A DNA stretch of 64,000 nucleotides from Przewalskia tangutica (GCA_029844215.1 CM056728.1:90147676-90211675); one strand, 5' to 3'. Positions 1-12,153 are shown, numbered from the stretch's first letter. A program made the numbers and translations. The notes: generated from the letters alone by a model not told the origin.

Positions 1-111
1 CCTTCGTCAGTACGAATCTTCAATTTTTTGCCTAATATTTTGTAGAACTTCCACTTGCTTTTTTTCTATTCATTGTACTCTTCAACAGTTGCTGAACAAT
101 CAAATCAAATG
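1..111. other. Flank of the Sirevirus-like element
   Basis: AT-rich sequence with no gene. The LTR homology shared with the 38.0-kb copy begins at 112, so this is probably the chromosome flank into which the Copia element inserted. The last five bases (AAATG, 107-111) should be the target-site duplication. A matching copy beyond the 3' LTR could not be identified with confidence. Confidence 0.4.
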
Positions 112-455
112 TGTTAATGTTTAGGTTGGTGTTGCGACATTTTGCCCAGCATATTATTTTTAGTACTAAGTTAAAATTCAGAAATGTTGGAACAAATGTC
201 ATAACATTCGGACCAATATTTCTGTAACTAACAATTTTGCCTTACTTCACGGGCTGAAGGAAATCTCGTGGAAATTTTATCATGGAAAAGTGACTTGGCA
301 AGGTAATTGTGAGCTGATGAAAAACGTGGCAAGAACAAGTCAAAGTTGTTGCTAAGCTTGAGGAACAAGTCTAAGAAGTTAGAGGATTTTGCTCCATGAT
401 CTTCTCCAGAAAACCTTATTGGTTGTCACCTTTCCCTCAACCTCTACAACAAGTC
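112..455 (+). mobile_element. 5' LTR fragment of Sirevirus-like Copia element
   Basis: Starts TGTTAATGTT and aligns, with scattered substitutions, to the copy starting at 38030; both contain the same stretch around the word GTTGGAACAAATGTC. Homology stops near 455, before the TATA region that the 3' copy has at about 38403. What follows is internal pol-type sequence, so a deletion has removed the rest of the LTR, the primer-binding site, gag, protease and most of integrase. It marks the left edge of the oldest element in the nest. Confidence 0.75.
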
Positions 456-469
456 TACCACAAAGGTCA

Positions 470-1573
470 TGGATGTGGAGTCAAATGCTGATTGCTAGAT
501 CAAGTTTGAAAGGATCCCTCATCAAGGATTAAGAAGAATCATCCTACGGGCCAGGTGATAGGGGAAGTTTTTGAAGGAATTAGAACAAAAGAGAAAGAAC
601 CACTCAATTACAGAAATATGGTAAGTTATGTGTGTAGTCTATCATATATCAAAAGGTTAGTCTGTCTTGTTTTATATCTACTTTAGAACCAAAAAATATT
701 TTAGAAGCACTTAAAGATGATTTTTGGATTCAAGCAAAGCAAGAAGAGCTTGAACAATTTTCTCGAAATGAAGTCTGAGACTTAGTTCTACGTCCAAATA
801 ATACAAATGTAATTGGAACTAAGTGAAATTTTTAAAAATAAATCAGATGAATCGGGAATCATTGTTAGAAATAAAGCCCTTCTAGCTGCACAAGACTATA
901 CTCAGGTTGAAGGAATTGATTATGACGAAATCTTCGCACTTGTGGCTAGAATTGAATCAATTAGACTACTTCTTGCCATTGCCTGCTTTATAAAAATTAC
1001 TGTACACCAAATGGATGTAAAAGATGCATTATTAAATAATTTTCTAGATAGGGAAGTCTATGTTGAACAATCAAAAGGATTAGAAGATCCTTATCATCTA
1101 CACTATGTATACAAGCTCAAAAATGATTTTGTATGGATTAAAACAAGATCTTCGTGCATGGTATGGACGTTTAACTAACTTTATTCTTGAATTTGGTTTT
1201 AAACGTGGTGAAGCTGATCGTACTTTATTCATTAGACATCACAGAGTAGATATTATTATTGCTCAAATCTATGTAGATGACATAATTTTTGTTTGACTTC
1301 ACAGTCTTACCTAAAAATATTTGTTGAAGCAATGTCATCAACATTTGAGATGAGCATGATTGAGGAACTAACTTTTTTCTTAGGCTTGTAAATTAAGCAA
1401 AGTGAAGATGAAATCTTCATCTCCCAGAGCAAATATGCAAATACTCTAATTAAGAGGTTTGGATTGGAAAATGCTAAGCAGATGAAAACTCAAATCGGAT
1501 CGTCGCATAATATATGTAAGGATAATGTTGGTGAAAATGTCGAACCAATATTGTATTGATCTATAATAGGCAG
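470..1573 (+). pseudogene. Copia pol relic (integrase C-end and reverse transcriptase)
   Basis: Conceptual translation gives Copia reverse-transcriptase blocks with damage: DYTQVEGIDYDEIFA, ESIRLLLAIACF, HQMDVKDALLN and YVDDIIFV, the last being the catalytic YVDD box at about 1270-1295. Upstream, near 530-610, are remains of the linker between integrase and RT. Several stops and frameshifts interrupt it (for example just after the YVDD box), so it cannot make a polymerase. The wording of the RT blocks is closest to Sirevirus-lineage Copia elements as I know them. The frame is broken at 1573 by TatL-1 and resumes at 35185, where RNase H follows. Confidence 0.85.
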
Positions 1574-4500
1574 TGTCACGCCCTTTTTCGACCGCGACAT
1601 TATAAAACTCCTGCTTAAGAAATGTTAGAAGATAAAAATGCTAAAATGGGTTGCTAAATGCTAAAAGGTGTTAAAGAGGTGCTAAAATGTTAAAAGGGTG
1701 CTAAAAGTGCTAAAGGGTGCTAAATGCTAAATGGCTGCTAAAAGGGTTCGCGGAGTCGCCACCTAATTAGTTGGGTGAATTGGGACACCTAAATGTCAAC
1801 TAGGTTAAATTCAACATTAACTCCATTTTAATGGTCTGCAAAATTGTGTGAGATTCTGGGTAAGAGTTCTTTATTAATCTAGAGGGAAGGGGTTAGACAT
1901 CCTCCAAGATCCGCTAACTCGCGGTTGTCAGTTCAAACCTAGGTTAATTATTATGCTAAGAAAGACATGTTTAAAAATGTTTAAGTAAAGAGATGCTTGC
2001 AAATAAAAGGTAAAAAGGGATGCATTTTATAACCTGAAAAGATTTATAAGATTTGTTTATAAAAGATAAAGTTTTGAAAATATTCATTCATAAAGTACTT
2101 AAAGAACATGTATATAATGCAAGAAATTGATTATGACCAAAGATGCATTTATGAAATAGGCCTAGCATGCAAGGTATCTATCTAGCAAGCGAAACTAATT
2201 TTTCTATACGAATGTTAATGATTGAGTTTATAGAATTTGATAACAAATAATACTTTAACTACGTGAAGAGTTATGCAAGTGAAAAATCATTAGGTTATTT
2301 AATGCAACTTTAAGCAATGTATAGCGAGCCTAAAATAATTAAGTTAGAAGAAACAAATTTCTAGTGTCAAACTACCTCTTAATGGCAACTCAAAGCTTAA
2401 ATACCCTTAAGGTTCTGCTAGTAGTGTAATGTTAGACAATTAATTTACAAATAATGAATGGGGCGGGCATTAATTAATAAATGGCTCGAGGAAGGCGATG
2501 TCATTTTGCCAATAGTCCTAGTGTTGCTGACGTGGATAGAGAGATGCACATAGATGTTGGTCTTGGTTTGTTGTGAAAGTCGTGATGAGTCTCGCACTGA
2601 GACCTTTCATTCGGCTCCGGTGCATTTCATGTAAAACAAGAGAAGATAAGGATTAGTATATATCCAAACCTTATCAATGATAAATAAACATGGATTTAAA
2701 CATATAGGATCAAAACAGGAAGAATAAACAATATGCTGCACATATTTTCCCAATACATAGAATAGACGTATCCTGTGCTTAAGTGCGTAATAGGCGGAAT
2801 AACTAACAGACAAACGGGGCATAATGGTTTCAACAAGGAATTTCAACATTTACCATACGCATGCTCAAATATAATGTGGCGAGAGATGATCATACTTTCT
2901 CCATGGGTGCATACATGACTTAAGTTTCTACATTAGTCTACAAGCATGCTTAAGAGGGTACGTGCGATAACCCAGAGCGCATTAGAAGATGACAATAATT
3001 GGCATGGTCAGATACTATCATCAGACATGGGCACATTCTATCCATACAAAGGGGCCTATTCACTCTAGCAATAGACCAGTATTAAAGCTCATCTCAAACA
3101 CGCACGCAGGTTATCAGGAAGCAGACATGCTCACCTGAATCGATCTAATGACTGAGGAAAGGTGAACACACATTCTTTACATACGGCTTGGATAACCAAA
3201 GCAGAAAACATGTCTCGACAGAGAGTCTATATGCAGCTATACTAGTCTTCTAAAATATGCAGGAATGGGCCTAGATAGACCCCCAAGCATCCAGTAATCT
3301 TAACACATGATAAAATTAATCAGGAGAGCTCTCCCAACTGTGGATGATCATTGTAATTGAATTAGACACATACATCCCTAACCGCACGATGCGATGCATG
3401 ATGACACTTCAAACTAGTTATAACCGAATTAATGCAACTATCCAGACAGACTTTAACCCATAAATATCGAGCTTTCAGACAGGGGTAATATCTTAAAACT
3501 GGATCAACATATCATGAGCTCTTATGAGGAACCAATCCATACAACATATTTTGGGGTATAACAGTCGATCAATCACAATGTCATGAGGCCCTAATAATCG
3601 CATCATAACCCCTAGAAAATATATGAGAACACAGAAAATACAAAGAAACTAGATTCTAAAGGAGATGGATTTTACCTTCTTCGAACAACGAACCGAGACA
3701 GCGTATCAAGTCGTCGATTCACTCAGGGTGTTTGGTTTCTATACGATTTGAAAGGAAAACAAAGCTTGGGACGATTTTACTCGTATTATGCCAAAATGAG
3801 GAGTTTGAGAGTTTTCTTTTCTTATCTTGTTTGGATTGCTTATTAATACTATTTTTGATGTGTAGAAATGTGCTCCTCGACTGCTTTTCCCTCTGTTCTC
3901 GCCTTTCTGCCTTATTTTTTTTCGAGTGTTCCTCGCGCTCCTTGTGCAAATTAACTTGGATTATATAGCCTCATTTGTGTTCTAAATTAAGTAAACCTTT
4001 AAATGCAGATTTGAGGTTGGTTTTTGGTATGATTTTGAGGTGTAAGATTTGTTATGGTAAGCTTATATTTTGGCTAATTTAAAACTGATTCGCGAGGATT
4101 TGGACGCGGCTTTTGGTGTGATATTGTTATGGTAAGTGTGTATTTTCGATTCTTGAAATATCTTGTGCTTATTTTGGTAAGATTTGATTAATATGGAAGA
4201 GATTTAGAGTAATAAAGAAGAGGAGAGAAAGGCGCTGGCTTTTCTTTTGTTAGGTTTAGGGTTCAGTTGGTTTTTGTCTAGGTTTTTAGTGAATGAGAGG
4301 GGTGATATAAAAATGGGCTGAAGGGAGTGAAATAAAAGGGCTGGGGGTGAGTTGGGTCGCGGGTTTGGGTAATTGGGCTGGGTAGGTTTTGTAAAGGGAG
4401 AGGGTTTGGTTTTAATTGGGTATTAGTTTTAAGTGTTAGTTAATTAGTGATAAATAAGGGGGTTTAGGTTAGTTTTTAATTATTTTAATATGACTTTAGG

Positions 4501-5144
4501 TGCTTTATTAGTTTTAGCTTGGGTTTAAATTATTACAATAATAAATGCGAGCGTGCTATTTAATTAGTGCTTAATATTTATAAATGCGATGCCATTAATA
4601 AAATCTTATTTATTATGCACACTTTACGATGTTAAACTAAAATTAATTAATGGGGAATAAATGGGGGTTTAAATTATTATTAAATTATTTAAATGTTAAA
4701 TGCAGATATGATATTTAAGTATTGCTTAATGCTTTTATAAATGCGACGCTATTAAAACGCATGTATTAGATTAAAATTAGTTTAATAGGAGTTTAAATTA
4801 CAAATAATAATTATGAAATTGTCTTGCGTGTTAATAAATATGGATATAATTTTAAGGAATGTGTGATGCGACGTTATTGCTAGATTATTAATTTATTATT
4901 ATTAAAATTATTAAAAATCAATAGAATTATGATAGTGCTTAAAATTAATAAATGCGGGTGCGAGACTCCAGGTGCTTAATATTCTACGTAAGACGCGGTG
5001 CCATTATTAAATCATTTATTTATGCATGTATTAATGTTTTATTGTTGCATTTTATTATTATAAAATTGTTAAACTTATTTTGAAAAATTTAATGTAATTT
5101 TATAGTTAATGACTGGATGAGAGGGTAAAAATTGGGTGTCAACA
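1574..5144 (-). repeat. TatL-1 3' LTR (full length, 3571 bp)
   Basis: Full-length long terminal repeat, read on the minus strand from TGTTGACACCC at 5144 to GGGCGTGACA at 1574. A TATA-like TATATAA lies at 3961-3967 (minus) and a poly(A)-type AATAAA at 1870-1875 (minus). The other LTR copy (32878-35184) is the same apart from scattered changes and a single 1264-bp absence corresponding to 2494-3757 here. AT-rich runs fill 4000-5100. Short frames inside (for example 2607-2849 and 3719-3968) have no recognisable product and are taken as chance. Confidence 0.88.
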
Positions 5145-5159
5145 ACTTGTCTCTCTTTG
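5145..5159 (-). promoter_or_regulatory. TatL-1 polypurine tract
   Basis: On the minus strand the bases just before the 3' LTR read CAAAGAGAGACAAGT, a purine-rich tract expected to prime plus-strand DNA synthesis. TatL-2 has CAAAGAGGGACAAGT in the same place (47856-47870), which supports both the orientation and the kinship of the two elements. Confidence 0.7.
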
Positions 5160-5279
5160 TATGAAGATGATGGAAGGGTCTTCAGACAAAGACGTTGACT
5201 TATAACCAATTTTATCTCGATCCTCAGAATTACAAATGTTGGGCAATTAAGACAAGGCTGACACAATTTCAAAATTTTG

Positions 5280-5465
5280 TCCTAGTGTCGAGTTATGACA
5301 ACACTGGGCTACCATGGTCAAGCACCAAGGCGGGCTAATGCAGACTCAAAATTTGTCCCAGTGTCGAGTTATGACGACACTGGGCTACCATGGTCAAACA
5401 CCAAGGCGGGCTAACGCAGATTCAAAATTTGTCACAGTGTCGAGTTATGACGACACTGGGTTGAT
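5280..5465 (-). repeat. Three 76-bp hairpin-bearing repeats near the polypurine tract
   Basis: Three copies at a 76-bp period (word GTGTCGAG at 5285, 5361 and 5437). Each carries an inverted repeat: arms CAGTGTCG and CGACACTG around a short AT-rich loop. The same design, three copies at 79 bp with the same loop core CATAA, sits in the matching place of TatL-2. Conservation in element, position and copy number suggests a transcript structure rather than chance. Confidence 0.75.
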
Positions 5466-6039
5466 GTGATGTTAAAAAAATAAATAAATAAACTAGCTTG
5501 AACTTAGGGGTGTACCGGTATTGACTTATGAAAACGCTGGACTTATTGGTGATGTGGGATGAGTGGACCGACGCTCGAGGCCGCTTCTGCCATTCGTTGG
5601 GAAGGTTGGCCCCCCAACAAATTGCCCCGGTTCGCTGTAAGAGAAAATTCACGTTGTGCTCCTGCTCCTGCATGCTAATACTTAAGCAAACGGTTAGTGC
5701 ATAACTGTTACGGCAAAACGATAACGCATGAATTTATAGGCAATGTAACTATGTGAATAGAAATGTTATCCTGTAAAAATGTGATGCCTGTTGTGTTGAT
5801 GTGTTGATGCAAATGTTGTGATTTCGTTCTTGCACGGACGTGTTGCGATTGTGAATGCAGATATGTTGTCCTTGCTGCAACTGACCATTTAGATTGAAGC
5901 TCTGCAGACTAAAGCTCAAGAAAAGTTAGTGCGTAACTGCTAAGACGAAATAATAAGGCATAAATATATAAGAAATGCAATTCTGAGAGTAGAGAAATCG
6001 TTCTTGCGTAACTGTGATATGCTGATGACGTCCTCTTTG
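5466..6039. other. TatL-1 non-coding 3' interior
   Basis: Non-coding part of TatL-1 between the hairpin repeats and the minisatellites. Loose repeated phrases such as 'gtgcgtaactg' and 'gatgttgtc' recur, and resemble the stretch at 30060-30260 on the other side of Chromo-A. No coding potential is supported. Confidence 0.5.
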
Positions 6040-6345
6040 GACGTGGCGTCATTTTCGTACGGACGTCGTTTCGGACTCTGCGTCGTTTTCGGACTCGGTG
6101 TCATTTTCGGACGGGCGTCGTTTCGGACTTGGCATCGTTTTCGGACTCGGCGTCGTTTTCTTACTTGGCATCGTTTTCAGACTTGGCGTCGTTTTCGGAC
6201 ATGACATCATTTTCGGACTTGGCGTCGTTTTCGGACTTGGCGTCGTTTTCGGACTTGGCGTCGTTTTTGGACTTGGCATCGTTTTCGGACATGGCGTCGT
6301 TTTCGGACTTGGCGTCGTTTTCGGACTTGGCGTCGTTTCGAACAC
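6040..6345 (-). repeat. 18-bp minisatellite, about 16 units
   Basis: Tandem copies of an 18-bp unit, best seen as GGACTTGGCGTCGTTTTC on the plus strand. Because 18 is a multiple of three, every frame on both strands stays open and yields repetitive peptides (6004-6373, both strands); these are artefacts of the repeat. The array lies inside the 3' non-coding part of TatL-1. Confidence 0.85.
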
Positions 6346-6479
6346 GATGTTGATGAAGACGTCATTGTATTGATGCTCCTATTCCTGTGAATTAATGCTC
6401 CTGCATGCTAACACTTTAGGAAAATGTGCATATCGGTTAAATCTAAATAATGAATATATGAAAAAATAAAATTTTGTGA

Positions 6480-6900
6480 GTAGAGATGTCGTCCCTGTAT
6501 GATGTGTAGGACGTTGCGGGTGCTGATGTAGTCTCTGCTCGAACTTGCGGGACGCTGCGAATGTCGATATCGTCTCTGTATGGACTTGCTGGATGCTGCG
6601 AATGCTGATGTCGTCATTGCGTAGACGTACTGCGAATGTTGATATCGTCGTTGCGTAGACATGATGCTGATAGTGTCATTGCGTAGACGTAATGCTGATG
6701 ACGTTGTTGCGTGGACGTGTTGCTGTTGGCGTCGTTACGTAGACGTAATGCTGATGACGTCGTTGCGAGGGACGTAATGTTGATGACGTCGTTGCCTGGA
6801 CGTATTGCTGCTGGCGTCGTTGCATAGACGTAATACTGCTGGCGTCGTTGCGTAGACGTGATGCTGATGATGTCGTTGCTTGGACGTATTGCTGCTGGCG
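6480..6900 (-). repeat. Degenerate tandem array with GTCGTTGCRTAGACG core (left part)
   Basis: Repeats of roughly 28-35 bp mixing the words GTCGTTGCGTAGACGTAATG and CTGATGACGTC or CTGCTGGCGTC. The array is cut at 6900 by Chromo-A and continues at 29642, with TGGCG duplicated on both sides. The core is the reverse complement of the word GTCTATGCAACGAC that builds the 85-bp array of TatL-2. Confidence 0.82.
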
Positions 6901-9514
6901 TGTTACACCCCGTAGTTCAGGTCATGCGTATGAGAACGTATGAAAGGAATTAAGTTTTAAATTTTTGAAAGATAGGTCGACAAGATGGGTTTTTAGGCAA
7001 CTTTGAGGCGGTTTATGTCCCTTTACATGGAGAGTTCCTAGGTGTTTCAAAGGTCTAGTACGTAGTTCGTTGAGTCTAGTTTCCAACGCAACCAACCATT
7101 CGTCGATAGGACATCGGAGTAGGAAGTTATGGAAATTTCAAGTTCAGTACGCGGTCGTGCAGAAAACATTTTCAGTCGGGGGCCACAGCGCCGCGACGCC
7201 GGATGCAGGGCCGCGACGCCGGTTATGCTGAGAATTCTCTGAGGTTGCAGCGCTGCAGGGCCGGGAAGCAGGGCCGCGGCGCCGGAAGTTCCGAAAGTTC
7301 GCAGAAGTTTCAGCGCCGCGGCGCCGGCTGCAGGGTCGCGGCGCCGAGGCGGAGTTTTTGCGAAAAACTGAGGAAAAGTCAGATATTTTATTTTAAAAAG
7401 GCCATGAGAGGGTGACAAGGGTCCCCCCATATGATATTTGCATGTCCTATTTATTGACCAAGTCTTGAAGACTTGGTCATTCTTCAAAGTTCCTTCTTCT
7501 CTCTAAAAAGCTCTTCCTTCTCTATAAAATTCCTCTCACTTCTCTCTAGAAATTCAAGAACATACCAAGGCCTAGAGGAAAATTTCAGAAAAGTGGCAAG
7601 AAGGAAACTTGTTGGCAAGCTTGTAGGAGTCTTGTGGAGGTGATTGTGGAAAGAAGACAAGTGAAAGTTGTTGGATTAATTTGGGTAAGCTCTAAGGTAA
7701 CAATCTCTTCTTTATTCTTGAGTAAATTGTGTTGCATGTGACGAAGAAAAGACTTGTAGTGGACAATATTGCCTTTAGGAATATTGCATGTAAGAATAAC
7801 GAATTGGATTTGAAAGGATTAGATAAGGATGATATGTGAGCATGTTGTAGCCAAGATACCACCTTAAATTTATTGAATTAGTTAATATATATTATGGGGC
7901 AGAATTTTACACGCCCAAGTTTAGGCATGTAATCCCCTTTGTATTGTTGGATTATTGGGCCTTAAGTGGCGTTTGGATATTGAATTCGAACATTGGAAAG
8001 GTGGAAAAGTACGTAGAAACAAAGGAAGTGCTGTCCAATTTTCCGTAGAATAAGGAACTTCATGCTAGAATATTCGACGAAGAAGTTTAGACGTTAATAG
8101 AAGTATTTGATTATAATAGGTTGATACTCTACGCGCGGCATATTCGACTTGGCAAGTGGACTTAGCCGAGGAGGTATGTGATTCCTCCTATCCTCTTAAG
8201 CATGATATTTGTAAAATATATAGTACGGTAGACGTACGTGTTTCACTAAATTTGGTTGCACCATGAGGTCTTTTGGCTTGAGTCCAAAATGTTAAGAATC
8301 TTGAAATACTTCAAAAAGAATTATGAATCATTATTTTAAAAGGAAATTAATACTTGGGTTTAAAAGAATAAGTTTCTTTTGGTTTTCCAAACAAGTGTGG
8401 ATGTTTTGAGTTATTACAAAGTTTAAGTGTTATACTAGCTTTACGGAAAGTTAGTCATAACGACTTAAGAAAGATAAAAAGAATAGTTTACTTACTCGCT
8501 TTATAGTAGCCTTGTAATGATTTCTGAATGTGTGGTAAGTTGGCTTGATAAGTAAATATGTTGTGATACTACGGATGTTAGTGTCTTGAGATTTGTTGTG
8601 GTAAGGGGGTTTCTCTTATTGTGCTTATGTTGTTGACGATGAGCCGGCCAGGTTGTGTTATATCACTTACCCCCGACTTGTTAAGTTACACGGGTTAGCT
8701 ACCCCGACGCGAGAGTACCTCATCCGGTCCATGTGACCTACGCGACTACGGAGTCCAGAATCACTCCGGTGTGTTACGCCGATGCGAGAATACCTCACGC
8801 GTCCAGTGGCTACGCGCGGATCATGGAGTACAATAAAATACAGCGTTAGCTACCCGTCGCGGCGAGTACCTCATGCGGGCCCAGGTGGCCTATGCTGACT
8901 ACGGAAGTCCAGGATTGGGCTCACGTAATGATACCATGGGCGAGTGGCCCTGCTTCGATCATTAGCGGCCTAGGAAAGACCGGTTACGCTACACCTAATT
9001 GTTTTTGCTTATGTTGTGACACCATGTGCGGTTAATTGGCTTTTCATACATATCTGTGGATTTTGGTTTGGAAATGTTATGATTTCATTACAGTATTTTT
9101 AGTTTTACATACTTGGTACCTGTTGTACTGACCTCCTTCGGGGGGCTGCGTTCATGCTGCAGGTCGAGGTACATCGGTTGTTGATCCTCGCTCTTTGGAT
9201 TTTGGTATGTTTTTCCTGTCATTGTAGATTCAGGTACATTCAGGGGTATGACGGGGCTCTGTCCCGTCATAGTTGTTACAACTCTTAGAGGTCTGTAGTC
9301 CTGTTGTAATTGGGTTTCGTAAGGGATGTAACTGTTCAGTTTTTTTTTGTTATATGTATAGTTACCGAAAGGTAACCATTTTGGGGTTAGCCTGCTTTTT
9401 AATTTATATTGTTTCATGTTTATGAGTTTACTTCCGCTGGTTTTTCTCTGATGTTGTATCACTAGGGTGCTCGGGGTAAGACACCAGTCACGGGCCCGAG
9501 GTCGGGTCGTGACA
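6901..9514 (+). repeat. Chromo-A 5' LTR
   Basis: 2614-bp LTR. U3 holds a GC-rich cluster with repeated GCCGCGGCGCC-type words (about 7185-7345). A weak TATA (TATTTATT, near 7449) is followed at once by a 25-bp perfect dyad (7455-7479). Compared with the 3' copy it lacks about 50 bp near 9200 and has a longer GC-rich U3 block. Open frames in U3 (7047-7487) arise from the GC-rich block and are not taken as genes. Confidence 0.92.
7455..7479. promoter_or_regulatory. 25-bp perfect dyad at the LTR start site
   Basis: Arms TGACCAAGTCTT and AAGACTTGGTCA flank a single central G. It lies directly after the TATA-like TATTTATT, so it would fall at or near transcription start. The same dyad is intact at 27537-27561 and, in the related solo LTR, at 21942-21966. 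Confidence 0.7.
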
Positions 9515-9518
9515 AAAG

Positions 9519-9530
9519 TGGTATCAGAGC
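9519..9530 (+). promoter_or_regulatory. Chromo-A primer-binding site
   Basis: TGGTATCAGAGC, four bases after the LTR end, complementary to the 3' end of plant initiator methionine tRNA as in most plant Gypsy elements. It sets the plus orientation of the element. Confidence 0.9.
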
Positions 9531-9625
9531 GCTAATCTCTGGAAAGTGTCTACAGACCGTATCTAGTAGAGTCTTGATTATCGGTGTGTTGTGCACCACA
9601 TCTATAATCAGGAGGCTACAGGATA

Positions 9626-12137
9626 TGTTATACCCCGTATTTTCAGAGTATGTACGTAAGGGCGTACGTACAAAAGTTTAAGCCTTAAAGTTAGGCATAG
9701 GACGAAATTTGTGCACAACCCACGAAACGAATTGTTTTCCGACGAAACGTTTTCCAAAACTTGGGCGGAAAATTACGGCTATGTCATTTATAATTTTTCG
9801 GATTTTTCCGAGAGATGAAATATTTTGGACCAACGAGAGTGACACTTGTCACCCTGCCGACTCGCAACATGGGCAAGGTTGGCACGTTTTTGTGGCCTTT
9901 AGCATTAGTCAAGGTTAGGTAGGATATTTTGTGTAGTAGATGGATAAGGACACATGGGTGAATCCACACCCTCCACTTGCCCTCCACTTGCCTTCATCTT
10001 GACCCTTGAAAGTCCTATAAATACCCCCCCTAAGTTGAAGGAATTCTTCCTCCACAAATATTTTCCAAGTCTTGAAAATTCCCTTCTCCTCGTGAGCTTC
10101 TCGTCCAAAGCCTCCCTTTCCCTCTTGAAGAGCTAAGCCGAAACACCCCTCTCCTCCCCTTCCTCGTAGTCTCGAAAAGCCTCCTCTCTTGGTAGAAATA
10201 CTCTCCAAGTATTACTTATCCCCAAAATACCTTAGCCAATCCCTTATAGTATTTCCAAAGTTACCTCTATACGTAGAGTCCGGAAATACTACATTATATT
10301 CCTATAGTCACTAAACGAAACCCTAAGAGAAACTTCATAGTTGGTTGAAGTAGAAAGTAGAAGTTGTGTAGAAACTTCTAAGGGCTTCTTGGAAACGGAT
10401 TGGAGCGTACAGATTAGGAGCTAAACCTCGCTCAGGATCGACTTATATCTTGGATAATTTTTGGGCTTATCGAGGTAAATATCTTATCCTTCTATTGTAA
10501 TTGGAGAATACATACTGTAGAAGTATAGAAATAAGTATAAAACACATAGAAGGATATTAAAGAAGAGAATTGAACTGTAATCACATAGAAGGGTATTACA
10601 GAAGAGAATTGAACTATATTCACATCAGAAGATTTAAAGAAGATTGAATCGTACTTACATAGACTATATTTACATGAGACTTGTATAGTTTACGGGTAGG
10701 GAAGTCTTGCCCGATTTTCCGTAGAATAGAGAACCCTCTCGCTAGATTATCCTACGAGTAGTCTAGACGTTGATAGACGTATTTGACTATTATAGGTTGA
10801 TACTCTGCGCGACATATTCAACTCGCGGTGGATTTCATTAGGAGGTATGTGATTCTTCCTATACTCTTGAGCATGATATTTTAAAATATATATATAGTAC
10901 GGTAGACGTACGTGTGTTAACTGAACATGGTTTTACTTGACGTCTTTTGACTTGAGTCTAAATAATAAGAATCTTGAAGTATTTCAAAAGAATTATGAAT
11001 CATTTTTAGAAGAGTAATACTTGGATTTTAAACAAAAGCTTAAGAGTTATACTAGCTTTATGGGAAGTTAGGTATAACGACTTAAGAAAGATAAAAGGAA
11101 CGGTTTACTTATGTACTTATAAAAGACTTGTATTGATTTCTGGAAAGTACAGTAAAATGGTTTGTTGATTAGACATATTGTGATGCTATGTGTGTTAGTA
11201 TCTTGTAACGTTTGTGTAAAAAGGTTATTCTTGTTTGTGCTTATGTTATTTAACGATAAGCCGTTATGTTAGTATTACATCACTCACCTCTTGACATGAT
11301 ATACCGGGGGTTAAGTCGCTTCACGCGTGGTATACCTCGAGCATGCGTGTGACTATGATTCGAGAATACCTACGCGGGTCCAGGGACCTATGCGAACTAC
11401 GAGTTCCGTGTTAGTGCGGTCCATGTACGCATGCGGTCATGTGGTCACGGACTACGAGTCCAGGCGATGCCGGCGAGTAGCTACCGATGCGGAATACCTC
11501 ATGCGGCCTAGCGCTTTATGCGATCGGGAGTCGAGATTAGGCACGCATAATGATACTATGGGCGATTGGCCTTGCTTCATCATTCGCACCTAGAAAAGAC
11601 TCATTCTGATTTACCTATTATTGCTCTTGTTTGTGATGTGGCACTATGCGCGTTACATTAGTTGTTTCGTACATATTTGTAAAATTGGCTTTAAAATGAT
11701 ATGATTTCATTTAAGTACTTTACGCTTCACATACTGCAATTGCCAGATCGACTCCTTCGGGCCGCGTTCATGCCGCAGTGGGAAAGCAGTGCTAGATCCG
11801 CATCTTAGGATCTTTTGCTTTGGTGTCGTGAGCTCCATCTTCTCCGAGGCTCGACTTTTGGTATGATCTCCCGTTGTTGTAGATAGTTTTGTACATTCAG
11901 GTATGGCGGGCCCCGTCCCGCCATAGTTGCTTATCTTCTTGAGGTCTGTAGTCCTATTATACTGGGATGTAATCGCGATTTTGGTTATATATATATGCCG
12001 AAAGGCGACTTTTCTCGTATAAAGCGTGTCTCATTTTACAAATCGTTTCATGTCTTGTTTTATATTCCGCCGACACTCGATGTATGACTACTTGGGTGCC
12101 CGGGTAAGGCACGATCCACGCCCCGAACGTCGTGACA
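9626..12137 (+). repeat. Chromo-B 5' LTR
   Basis: 2512-bp LTR with a TATA box TATAAATAC near 10017. The part from about 11300 on is shortened against the 3' copy by many small losses, often in CAG or CTG words. Frames at 11327-11593 and 9088-10208 are fortuitous. Confidence 0.9.
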
Positions 12138-12141
12138 AAAG

Positions 12142-12153
12142 TGGTATCGAGCG
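12142..12153 (+). promoter_or_regulatory. Chromo-B primer-binding site, one base short
   Basis: TGGTATCGAGCG follows the LTR end by four bases. Against Chromo-A (TGGTATCAGAGCG) the A of CAG is missing, one example of the loss pattern seen throughout this element. Confidence 0.8.

Noticed and set aside
6004..6373. Overlapping 66-98-codon reading frames on both strands
   Set aside because: They come from an 18-bp repeat whose period keeps all frames open; the peptides are simple repeats with no family likeness.
7047..7487. 146-codon frame in Chromo-A U3 (and the opposing 70-codon frame)
   Set aside because: Lies in the GC-rich LTR promoter region, is not kept intact in the 3' LTR and has no recognisable domain.
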